From: Halichondria panicea
Lineage: Eukaryota > Porifera > Demospongiae > Suberitida > Halichondriidae
Assembly (NCBI RefSeq): GCF_963675165.1
Contig: NC_087390.1
Location: forward strand, 6,101,819 to 6,165,818
Direction: 5' to 3'
DNA length: 64,000 nucleotides
The notes under the pieces were generated by a model that worked only from the letters and a program-made list of their open reading frames with translations, had not been told where the DNA came from and did no database searches. Position 1 is the first letter of the stretch. Each line of letters begins with the position of its first letter. Below, piece after piece: positions 18,241 to 28,969 of this stretch. The translations under genes and the position numbers were made by a program.

Positions 18241-21000
18241 AGTCAGCTAATGAAGTGTTATAGTTAAGCCTAATTGCTGCTGCATGTCAGTACCTCCTCT
18301 GGCAAGAGTCAATGCAATGGATTTAATACCTAGGTAATTTTTTGCATGAGATTACGCCCACTCACTACAGCACATGATTACAGCTTGAACGGATCATAGA
18401 AACGCTGTTTATAGCATTTGGTGGAGTTGGTGAAGGAACAGAAGTTTATTATAGAACTTCACTAACAACACTCCCAAGATTTTGCTATAATACCCTACCA
18501 ACAATCAACCCCCTCCACCACACACACACACACCCACACACGCCCACCTCTTGCTGTTGTGAATGGTGGTACCCCCCAGGATGATCCTCACTCCCTGGGT
18601 GGTCTTGTTAAGGTTGGCTATTGCCATGGCTTCAGCGTATGTGGCTCCACCCACCATAAACACTATGATATCCTGTGGTCTGTGGAATACAATACACACA
18701 AGTGTGAACAAGCGGTAATGCTTCGATATATAGCTACTTGTAAACTATAAACTAAAAGATACAAACCTACAAACCATCAAACCATTGTTTCGGGAGGTCA
18801 TAACTTCACAAAAAAGCAAAACTAAGAGATGCATTCTGTAGCTCTAGACAAGGCCTACCACATGACATGCTCAGATCAAAGTTCTGTGAGGTACTAAAAC
18901 GACCAACTCTGTGCCAAAAAGCAGTATCACTTCTCCCAGCAGTGACACTCGCCCACTCACCTTTCCTGTTGCCTATGGTTACCCACATAGGGATATTGCA
19001 CCTCTTTAAGACGGCCTTTGATGAGCAACTCGAGTGTTTCAATCAGCAGCGGCTTGTGACGTGTGTACACATTCTCAACACCCTGTACATGTATGTGTGG
19101 GCGCATGTGTGTGTGTGTATGTATGTGTGTGTGTGTGAGGGTGGGGGGAGGCACAAGAAACAATACGACACCTGAGGTTGTAATACCTACAGTACATGTA
19201 AATAGCTTCAGGGAGGCTACTGTCTTGGGCCTAGGGCATAAATAGCTTCAGGGAGGCTACTGTCCTGGGCCTAGGGCATAAATAGCTTCAGGGAGGCTAC
19301 TGTACTAGGGCCTAGGGCATAAATAGCTTCAGGGAGGCTACTGTACTAGGGCCTAGGGCATAAATAGCTTCAGGGAGGCTACTGTCTTGGGCCTAGGGCA
19401 TAAATAGCTTCAGGGAGGCTACTGTCTTGGGCCTAGGGCATAAATAGCTTCAGGGAGGCTACTGTCTTGGGCCTAGGGCATAAATAGCTTCAGGGAGGCT
19501 ACTGTCTTGGGCCTAGGGCATAAATAGCTTCAGGGAGGCTACTGTCTTGGGCCTAGGGCATAAATAGCTTCAGGGAGGCTAGTGTCTTGGGCCTAAGGCA
19601 TAAATAGCTTCAGGGAGGCTACTGTACTAGGGCCCACACACACACAGCTGCAATAAGCTCATGAATACACTCTAGTACTGTCCTAAGGAACAGCAGATGC
19701 TGTACAAGCAATAATAATAATGTCCTCAGGACAAGTGCATAAACATGTCCTGTACAGTACATTGTGTATGAATATTTAACCTAAGCATGTTCTATATAAG
19801 GACCTTGTATAAGCAATGTCCTAAGGACACGTTCTATATAAGGATCTTGTATAAGCAATGTCCTAAGGACTAATTGTAGTGTCAACACACACAGCTGATG
19901 ACTTCCTCTACACTAGCACTGTGTATATTGCATGTGTCATCAGCAAATTATGACAACATTGTCCTAAGGACAAGTCTCTATAAAACAGAGCAGCACATGA
20001 ATTGAAACCAGAACAAGAAACATCTCAAGAAATCTAAAGCAGCTAAAACTCCAGAGCAAATAAAGAATAAAGCAAGTGAGCTGTAATTACGTTGTCAAGC
20101 ACGCTTTAAATAGGTTTGTTGGCACTGGGGAATTTATAGTATAGCTAACATTTTCGTGGATTTCGTTGAAACCAACGATAAAACTTTCCACTCATGCCAT
20201 CCTCGAAAACTTTACTTTAATTCACAACAAAACCAATTCGCAGAAATTAGACCCTCGAAAATCACTATAATTATTTGAATATTTTTTCTTACAGCCCTGA
20301 TCAAGATGGGAAGTAGCAGAAAGGCCCCTTCTCAACGTCACACCAGAGTAAGGTACAGGACGACCTTGCCTCTCAGGAGGGTGGCGCAAATACAGAGTAC
20401 AGAGGCTAAAGGTCACGGAGGGATGGTTGCCAAGGGCAGCCGAGTTGCTAGGCTACAGAGCCGTTTGGCTAAGTACACACTGGCCAATCAGAAGAGAGTG
20501 TGTAAACTACGAAATGGTTGCAGGTACAGTCACAGCGTAATAGCTAACGATATAAAATAACATAGCGCAAAAGATTGTTACAGTAAGTGAATAGATCAAC
20601 AATAAGGTCAAAGTCTATTTCTCTACTACCGCATTACTAGAATGTTTTGCGAGTGAAAAACCTTTGCAAATGAGCCAAATCAGCAGAAAATTTGACCCTT
20701 TGCGATCTAACTATTGCGTTCTGGCGAGGATCGTGTGTATTTACTAGTAATAATTTAGGTTTTGCGGATTTTATTGTTGCGAATTGATCAACCCTCGCAA
20801 AATTTGCAAATGTTTGATCCTCGCAAAACATTCTAGTAATACGGTAACTTGTACATGTATGTCTAATGGAGCAACACTATAATGGGTTATTCACTATAAC
20901 TACAAGAGCTTGTCTTGTGTCTACCTACAGTACATGTAAATAGCTTCAGAGGCTGTACTAGGGCCCCCACACACACACATACACCCATTCCACACACCCA

Positions 21001-21075
<75 letters not shown>

Positions 21076-22325
21076 TGCAGGAGGACTCCTATGCGACCTG
21101 ACGCAGTGGCGAGGATAATGAGAGCCACTTGCAAGAGGAACGGAGGGATCGTACCGAAGAGGAGCTTTGCTGCCAGGGCTCAGAGAGCAGCTGCTAGGAA
21201 CTGTCGTCTCACTAAATAAACAATCCAGACTAACAGCAACAGCTGAAAACTCAGTCAACTTTGTAGCTATAATTATTAGCAGACATTTTGTAGGTCTAGA
21301 ATAGCCCAAGACTAGATAATTGGAAACTAGAGATTGCTAGTTCAGAAATAAACGTACAAACTTGTATTCAAAAGCAATAGCCAAACCTTTCATAGAGTTA
21401 CAATATCAATTGGTAATAATTATAGTTTACATAAACATATAATCAGTACATGCATACTTGTACATGCTTAAAACAAATAAAATACTACAATTAAAGACTA
21501 GCAGTTTAAACCAACTTTTTCTTACCTTGAGACCTTTGAAGAGCATTTTGCCGAATGAAAGGGGTGTGGTCTTGTTCTGGAACAACTCATTGGTTCTCTT
21601 GGCAGACCCAGCATACTCCAACAGTGCACGTGGGAACTAGGGGAGGAGACAAAGAATGAGAAGATAACACAATTTGTAGTACAGTCTATCACGTATGACA
21701 TGAAAGGCTATAATTATATACTAAATATAGCCCATAGTTTTTGCCTAAAAAAAGTAACTTGACAAACAGAACTAAAGTTATGGCCTTTCAAAGTTGCACT
21801 ATTACTTGCGGTCATATAGACACAGGTATGTAATTATAATAACGCCCACTCACTTTTCTGTCCATATCTGAGAGGCCACGTGATGCGAGCAGCTGGTCGA
21901 TCCTCTCAGCGTCACCACGGGAAATCCCCTCATAACGAAGGGTGTGGAGTAGCCCCAGACGAAGGCAGTCGTCCAATCGAACCATAGGATTGCTAATCAC
22001 CGACTCTAAGTTCTGTGTGTATGTGGGCGGGGGGTACATGTGTGTACGTGTGAGTGTGTGTGTGTGGGTGGAGTACTTAAGCTTACACTATCCTACACAC
22101 ACACACACACACACCCCGCACACATCACACGTCACTCACACCCACACACCACTCACAGCCATGGCCTTCCCACGGTCCGTCCCTGTCACGAGGTCTTGTT
22201 CAGTCTCAGACACGCCCATCAACTGGTGATTGTTCACGATGCGCGACAACTCACTCACCACGGCAACGTGCTTGGATACAGTCCCAGAGAGTTTGCGGAA
22301 TTGAGGATAGTTCTCAATGAATTGC

Positions 22326-22357
<32 letters not shown>

Positions 22358-25300
22358 GTGTGGGCGTGTGTGTGAAACTACTATACAGTGGATTGCAGTG
22401 CACTTGCAACAAGCAATTGCCACATCAAATCCACAATAAATGAATTGATTGGGGCGAGCGAAGCGAGTCCCTTCCTAGTGATGAACGTTGCAATTTTGTC
22501 TGTGTGTCTGTGTGTGTGTGTGTGTGTCATGGACCGGCACGATATTTGTTTTTTGTACTCGTGACCCTTTACCAAATTTTACGTGAAAGCTGCGCATGGG
22601 CAAGAGCTAGCTACACTCAGGAACGAAGGGTCAGACAAGACACAGAGACTCTTGAGGCTACAAGCACGCCTACGTCAGGTCAGAGCAGCTCAGATGGGGA
22701 CCTTCTGAGCCTAAGATCACACAGGCATGCCTGCAGGAGGTCACAGCAGCTTACTTGCCATGTTTTACTTCCAAGTCTTGTGTTTTTGTGATAATAAACC
22801 TGCTAGCTCAACAGGACAAAACAGAGATCGAGGCCAGTCACTAGGACAGGTCAGAGCAGCTCAGATGGAGACTTTTGAAGTTGCACAGGCACCTTTAGAC
22901 AATACAGCACTACGGCAGGTCAGACCAGCTCAGATGGAAACTTCTGAGGCCACACAGGCACGCTTACAACAGGTCAGAGTCGCTTTAAGGATTGTTTACA
23001 CTGACAGTATACTATAGCCTTGTAATTTGGGTCCAGCAAAAAGTGATAATATCTCCTTGCTTAGTTTGTACAGCCAGCTCTTTCGTGTTGAACTTTCACT
23101 CATAGATATAATTATGTTTCACTCTTAGTAAGTCAACTTCATGTTACACCATGCACAGTCAAAGACAACAATCCTACACCACTCTGACAGAATAATTGTC
23201 ACGGGTATACAGCTGGCACAGGAAAGTTGTATCTACATGGACTACTCGGTTATTCACAATCACTGTTCATTTCATTCGATTCATATAAACAATATACTTA
23301 AAATTACCACATTGTACCAAATGTCTGTACAACAAATACAAAATTGCTCGCTCGCCCCAAACATGCTCTGCATGCTCCTAGTAATTTATAAATGTACATT
23401 GTTTGTACGTGCCAATTTTGTTTGGCAAGTGCACTGCTTTACACACTGTACGTAGTATGTATGTGATGACTAGGGACAGAATAGGTGTGGGTTCGATTCC
23501 CTCTTGGGGGACTTTTCGTATATTTCTTTACAGTAATTTTCCTAAATTTTGAATACATTATACTCTTGTCAAGTACATAATCAAGTTGGGTCGTCGCCCG
23601 GTTTCTGTGAAACTTCGTTTCACAGAAACCGGGCGACGCCCCAACTTGCCCTAGGTTTACAAGTGGCCAAAATTATTCAACTTGGTCCTAATAAAAGTTA
23701 TATTCAAGGCAAATCTCTTGCAAGTGCACTGCAATCCACTGTAGTATGTACTGAGCGATAAGTATAGAGTTCTCTGGTTGCTTTGTACACAAACTGTTCA
23801 TTTGGGACCTGGCCTTTATACCAGCATTCACCTGTCTTTATGGTGATGGCCATTAGGTATAGGGGTCCACTGTAAAACTTAGACAAACAAACTTACTAAA
23901 AATTGGATAGTTATTTTATTTACTGTAGACAAGTAACTGACGTACCTTCATGTCAGCGATTGATTCAATCTTGGCATGACCCTTGGACTTCTCTTGGTAC
24001 TCGTCCACAAGACTCTTTATGTTAGCACCAATCTCACCAAAGTTCAGGTACATGTTCTGCAAGGGTTAAACAATCACATGGTGCGTACATATAAAGCATG
24101 TTCCCTATGGGTTAAACAGTCACATGGCACACGTCTGGCTGTACAGTTTTGCTATCAAAGCTGCTTTAGCTAAAACAATAGTTAGCAAGTAAATCTAAAA
24201 TCCTTATAATTATCAACACTCACATCACGAAAGAACTCATCATTTTCCGGAGAGAGGACCACCTCCTGTGAAAATCATGAATGATGAATAAGCTATTATT
24301 ATTATATACCCTAAGGCATTGTAATGTGTATCACTAGTGCACTGAATTACATGTACAGACTGTTTTGAGAGCTCTCTTTGACTGCCCATAACTCTCTAGT
24401 TGGGATTGTTACTGACGAGATAGCTACTACTGACGCACGTGTAGATCTTTCTTGATGCCCGGAGCTCTGGATAAGTCGACCCTGTGGTTGTTGATAGTCA
24501 GCACCTCGTGAACCATGGCTTGATACGACCACTGCATGGAGGGAGGGGTGGGGCTATACATGACGAGGGAGGGGGTGGGGCTATACATGACTATCAAGCA
24601 CACACACACACACCATACAGTCCACACTCTATACACTTCCCCCGCCCCCTCACCTGATTAAGCAGTGGAGTGACGGGATCATCACGTCTGTCCAGTATGA
24701 GCAGGATGGGTGTGGTGTCGGACGTGAATTTGAACAACTCTTGCTCTCTATGTATTGTTTTCTGTACGAGACACACAAAGGTCAAAGTCCACACGACATG
24801 TAACTTAGAGAGGCTATAACATAAGTCTAGATGACCAAAACCATAAGTTGCATTTAGCAGCTCTTGGAGAGATCTTTTCATACGCTAAATTTTGACACAG
24901 AGCTAACCGGTGATAGAGAGTGCCACTAACACTATGTTACTGTTGATAAGAAATCCACCATTTCCCCGGACACCACCCACCACTAACTTACACCGATCTC
25001 CTCCCCTAGCCGGCGTGTCATACTGGACTTCTCTGTATACCTGTAGCAAAAACACAATAAAAAAAACATGTTATATATAAAGAGCATCATACATGTACGA
25101 AAATAAATTATTCTACCACAATAGATTCAACGTCACTATCCTGAGCTGTACGAATATTTAGAATGCGAAATATTTAGTTCATACAAAAATGTGCACCAAC
25201 GAAAATTACCCGCTATACGATATATAGGTCACCTGATGCTGGGTCTCTTCCTGAGTGCTAACAGTAGGGACACAAGGCCATCACATGTTCTCAGAAACTC

Positions 25301-26678
25301 CGCCCTCTTCCACAGACCACCCGGCTCACCCGCCACCTCCAGGTTGAGGGAGAAGAGATGGTGGGCCACCGCTATGTAGTCACCGTAGAACTCCTGTGAG
25401 GGTGTGTGAGGTGTGAGGGTGTGAGGGGGTGTGAATTATGTGTATTATGTGAGGGTGTGTATTGTGTGGGGCTGTGTGAAGTGTGAGGGGTGTGAGTATT
25501 CTATGAACGTGTTCAAAACAGCCACCGTTAGATTGCTAGTGTGATATTCTCGCTGTATTAGGAAGAAGCTGACCTTCCCTCTAGGAAGCACACACCATAC
25601 ATGTACATACTATTTCCTCGGTTGTCTATTCATATAAATGAACATGATTGTAAAGCGGTCAGTTGTCGTGTACCTTGATTTCCCTGACTGACTCGTGTTC
25701 ATCAGCCTCCGCCAGTGTCTTGAGAGCGGGGCGGTCCAGGCGATTGGAGAAATCTACACAGTTATAACCAGGGTAAAGAGAAATACTTTATTGTGAGAAT
25801 GTGTGGAAGCGGGTTGTTTCAAACAAGCTATTATAATACATACGTGTATGAAAAACACCGACACAGTGTGTGTGTGTGTGATGTGTGGTGCGTGTGCGTG
25901 GGCGTGTGTGCATTGTGCTACAAACTTACACACGAAATAAGAGCTGTATTTCGGAGACTTTAGCTCATCAGTCAACCTCTCAATATTCTCCTGCAAGGAA
26001 TTATCATAATTATAGAGAATGATTACTTCCTCTAGACAAAAATAACTCCTTCTTAGAGTTTACAGACAGGCAGTGATGAATTGAGGATTGAAAAATAGCC
26101 TACACTTAGAAAATTCTGGGAATAACAGGTTTATGTACATACGTGAAACATACAGACATGACATTATGTACAGTCGTACATGATATGTCTAAAAACTGCT
26201 TATTTTATACGTACTTGAGTAGGTCGAACAAAACAGATGGCGCTGAGATGCTTCATTGACTCTCGGCCAGGGTTGCTTAGCAACTCGAACAGATAGACCT
26301 CCTTCTGAAGTATCTCCGACTGCGAGTATACCATGCTCACTATACTGATCTGTGTGGGCGTGTGTGAGTGGGGAGGGTTTGTGTGTGTGTGTGTACGTGT
26401 GTACATGTGTGTGCGGGGTGTGTGTGTGTGTACAGTACATTGGACGGAGGAGTCTATAGATCTACCAAACGAAAAGGGAAGCATATCAAACGTAGCTACA
26501 ACCTCATCTCTGACGTCTGCATCAGTCTATTCTAGCCATGCTTGAACTAGCTATCACAGAGCCATTATCAATGGCTACTCCTCACAGTCTCTTTGTCCAT
26601 GAGTAGGACCTTCATCCCAGCCCCACTCTCCTTTATCATACGACTGATGTACGCCTTCACTCCATGTACCACGTCCAT
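18037..26678 (-). CDS. VPS45: Vacuolar protein sorting-associated protein 45 (SM family)
   Basis: Sec1/Munc18 protein that binds endosomal syntaxins and controls SNARE-mediated fusion between trans-Golgi and endosomes. Sixteen exons join in frame into 562 aa (vertebrate about 570): 26586-26678, 26215-26349, 25930-25990, 25674-25753, 25233-25393, 24992-25040, 24654-24761, 24439-24531, 24224-24265, 23946-24056, 22157-22324, 21854-22012, 21526-21636, 18961-19082, 18548-18679, 18037-18100. Landmarks are [10 protein letters not shown] near the N-terminus, [41 protein letters not shown]45-like [18 protein letters not shown], and [15 protein letters not shown] followed by [14 protein letters not shown]. 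The last exon encodes SFLHEV plus a short divergent tail and is duplicated at 17625-17688. Introns carry nested repeats and a possible nested gene. Identity is certain; the alternative 3' end is open. Confidence 0.96.
18785..18895 (+). repeat. Dispersed repeat in VPS45 intron 14
   Basis: A copy of the AGAGATGCATTCTGTAGC / CTAGACAAGGCCT family, ending CACATGACATGCTCAGATC. It lies 66-176 bp beyond the end of exon 14. Confidence 0.6.
19198..19633. repeat. VNTR, 40-41-bp unit, about eleven copies
   Basis: Head-to-tail units of AAATAGCTTCAGGGAGGCT followed by ACTGTCTTGGGCCTAGGGCAT, with minor CTAGGGCC variants. A single extra unit-like piece lies at 20938-20965, beside a (CA)n array. Located in VPS45 intron 13. 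No spacer/repeat alternation, so not a CRISPR. Confidence 0.95.
20012..21219 (+). CDS. Putative nested Arg/Lys-rich protein, 5' end missing
   Basis: Three plus-strand segments inside VPS45 intron 13 join with matching phases: 20012-20075, 20295-20523 and 21075-21219. They have AG acceptors (ACCAG, CTTACAG, CACACAG), donors GTGAGC and GTACAG, and a stop immediately followed by AATAAA. The 145 residues are very basic ([15 protein letters not shown], then [17 protein letters not shown], then [17 protein letters not shown]). I recognise no domain; a nucleic-acid-binding or chromatin role would be a guess from composition. No initiator ATG was found in the first segment, although an ATG at 20306 would start within the second. 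The model rests on phase agreement and may be fortuitous. Confidence 0.35.
20630..20846. mobile_element. Fold-back MITE, TACCGTATTACTAGAATG termini
   Basis: The left end TACCGCATTACTAGAATG and the right end CATTCTAGTAATACGGTA are inverted copies, continuing into TTTTGCGAG/CTCGCAAAA. Related ends occur at 35274-35300, just upstream of the kinase start codon, and at 42528-42545. Confidence 0.7.
21003..21074. repeat. (CA)n array
   Basis: About 36 CA repeats ending directly in the CACAG preceding 21075, the acceptor of the putative nested basic-protein gene. Confidence 0.95.
22605..23018 (+). mobile_element. Degenerate repeat-coding fragment, possibly Helitron-derived
   Basis: Plus-strand frames contain diverged repeats of the form [29 protein letters not shown] and [19 protein letters not shown]. 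This periodic ETxEATQARxQ pattern resembles low-complexity repeats I associate with Helitron-type or related transposon proteins of invertebrates. The frames are broken and short. It is a relic inside VPS45 intron 10; the assignment is weak. Confidence 0.3.
23583..23648. other. Long near-perfect hairpin with 3-nt loop
   Basis: AAGTTGGG-TCGTCGCCCGGTTTCTGTGAAAC, then loop TTC, then the inverse arm, with only a mismatch near the base (TCGTCG against CGACGC). The stem is about 30 bp and GC-rich for this region. Located in VPS45 intron 10. It could be a recent palindromic insertion or a small-RNA precursor; nothing else supports transcription. Confidence 0.75.
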
Positions 26679-28969
26679 GACTGACTTTAATACTACATGT
26701 ACTTTACTTTCTTTGGCATGTGACACTCCGTGAGGCCGCTCCCACACAGGAGGAGCTGCATAAAGTAAGGGAAAGGTCGTCCGTAGGAATAAGCTTAAAA
26801 CTAGGACTATGCATTTAAACATTTGTGGTGATTTAGTGGATATAATTATAGATCTATCAAGGTTTGCTCATGCATGTTAATTTTGCTTTTAGTAGCATGC
26901 AGCATTCAGCTAGTTTATGCTCAAGCTGCATACAACATGAGAGGATTGTTTGGATGAGGTTTAAGATAATTTACATTGCATGTTGTACACATTAACACAA
27001 TAATAATTGATTTTGGTATTGTTGTACACAACAACTATACACAATGATAATTGTTGATAAAAAGCAAACGCATTTCAAATGCTCTGCCATGCAATCCTAA
27101 TCACATATACACAACTGTAATAATCCAACACTGTCACTACATGCATGTATAAATTCATCCATGTTAATAGCTAAGATAATACATTAACAGGTTAATTGTT
27201 CAACATTTGTGATAATCTACTCTCTAGACTGGATGGACTGTACCCCAGTAGTGTGTGTTTCCTCTGTTGACTCAAGTGATGGGGAGCAAATTCATATACC
27301 ACCTCATAATGGTGCCGGCTCATGCTTTAAAAAGGAATGGATCAGACCTGCAGTAAATATACATTCATGATCATGTGATATATTCATGCAGTGGCACAAA
27401 CAACAGGTGTGCAATAATTTTTTATAAGTATATTTGTTGCCCAATGAGTGGGCAGATCAAAGCAATCCAGTGCTCTGTATATGGCATGCATGTTGCATCA
27501 CTATACCATGCATAATAATTGTTATTATGCAGTAGATTTCATGAAAGAAATGTACATTGATCTGTATAATATTATAATACTCACGTAAGTTGTGACGTGA
27601 CCAGCACTGACGGAGTAAAGCCATCCAAACCATATTATATTAGTCTATGGTCCAATAGTATAGTATATGTATGGAGATCAAGGAGGACTAAATGAAAATT
27701 TCACATTTATAGTTCAACTTCTTACGATTGTGTTTCTTGAGCTGGAAAGCCTTCACAGTGTCAGCCAGTGACGTGTTAGAACCTCTATCAGTTTGATCCT
27801 CCATCAATACATGCATAAAGTGCATGTATATGCATGGGAATATACTATTTTTGATTATGAGATTTCAGCTTTGAGAAGCTGTACTTGAGCATGTATTGTT
27901 TATGGGATGCATCACGCATGCATGCAGAGAGAGCTATTATATAATATAATATGCATGAATTTTACTTCACAATGAATCTATGTCACGGTTGTCCTGTGTG
28001 TGATTGGGGTGGTCCATTCATTGTGAAATAACTCCAACCATGCATGCAAGTGGTCTGAGCGTTTCCCTGACAACTCGCTGTTGAACAAACTATATAGTGG
28101 AGGCAGGAAAAATTGGCTTAAAGAATTATTCTTACTTAACACCATAGTCTTTAGCACATGCAGATAAAAAAATGTGCTATTTGTATTGAGTAATTAGGCC
28201 GGGGGAAGTTATGTGGTCAATTATGGCTTCATTTATGCTTTATGACTGTGGTGGACAAGTATGCCTGGGACTTCTACATGGAAAATGCTAACTTTTAACT
28301 GCATGGTTGCAGAGCTACCAGCTCTATACAGCATATAATTATAATTATATCAAAGTTGTCATGAATTCCTTGTTAAAAAAAACAAAGAATCTTGAATTTC
28401 AGTGAAATATGACGAAGTTCAATATAACAAGTTTATGAAAGTCGAACTTAGACTTCTTTTTTTTTGATTTTGTTTCCCCTCAACCATAATCATTGGCAAC
28501 TGATTCTGAAATTGCATTAACGTAAAATAATATATACATGCATGTGCATATGCCAATATACGGGTATATCATTAGTTGTTAAAAGGGAGCCTTTTGGGCA
28601 TCTGACAGAATGGTCAGTGTTACCATGGTGGATACCAGACACTGACAGCTGGTACGTATAATTACATTCATGCTGCCGGCATGCAAACACCATCTCTATT
28701 AACACAGTCACATGCATGCAGGCTATTATTATTATACTCAATATAATAACCATGGCATGAATATCATAATTATGAATAAAAATAAAAATAATGTAACCTT
28801 CGTATAAGCAACAAAAATAATCCATGTACTTATATAGCAAATGCAGACTCTTAGCAGAGCGTGATGGAGTATTATAGGGAATCAATGTCTATAGCATTAG
28901 TATGGTCAACTATTATGTCGAGTAGAAAATACATGTACATGCAATGACAGTGTGTGGGTGACGTGTATA
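26679..28969. other. Intergenic region upstream of VPS45
   Basis: AT-rich, with many TGCATG runs. Apart from the weak two-exon candidate at 27304-27804 I see no gene. A short inverted repeat (TTACTTCACAATGAAT / ATTCATTGTGAAATAA) lies at about 27961-28030. Confidence 0.5.
27304..27804 (-). CDS. Tentative two-exon micropeptide
   Basis: An ATG at 27804 opens a 26-codon exon (27726-27804) beginning MEDQTDRGSNTSLADTV and ending in a good donor (GTAAGA). A CAG acceptor at 27347 continues in phase for 13 more codons to a TGA at 27304, giving 40 aa ending KHEPAPL. No family is recognised. Composition is plausible for a small conserved peptide, but chance is not excluded. Confidence 0.25.

Noticed and set aside
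17618-18267. Duplicate plus-strand frames with a Gly/Glu run
   Set aside because: They cross the tandem duplication antisense to the VPS45 terminal exons; the run is the complement of the acceptor pyrimidine tract.
19198-19633. Regular 40-bp repeats resembling a CRISPR array
   Set aside because: Units are contiguous with no unique spacers, in a eukaryotic intron; an ordinary VNTR.
23488-23510. tRNA-like B box (GGGTTCGATTCCC)
   Set aside because: No A box, acceptor stem or cloverleaf upstream; at most a fragment of a tRNA-derived SINE.
27232-27375. 47-residue plus-strand frame starting MDCTPVVCV
   Set aside because: Single short frame antisense to the candidate micropeptide exon, with no splice or homology support.
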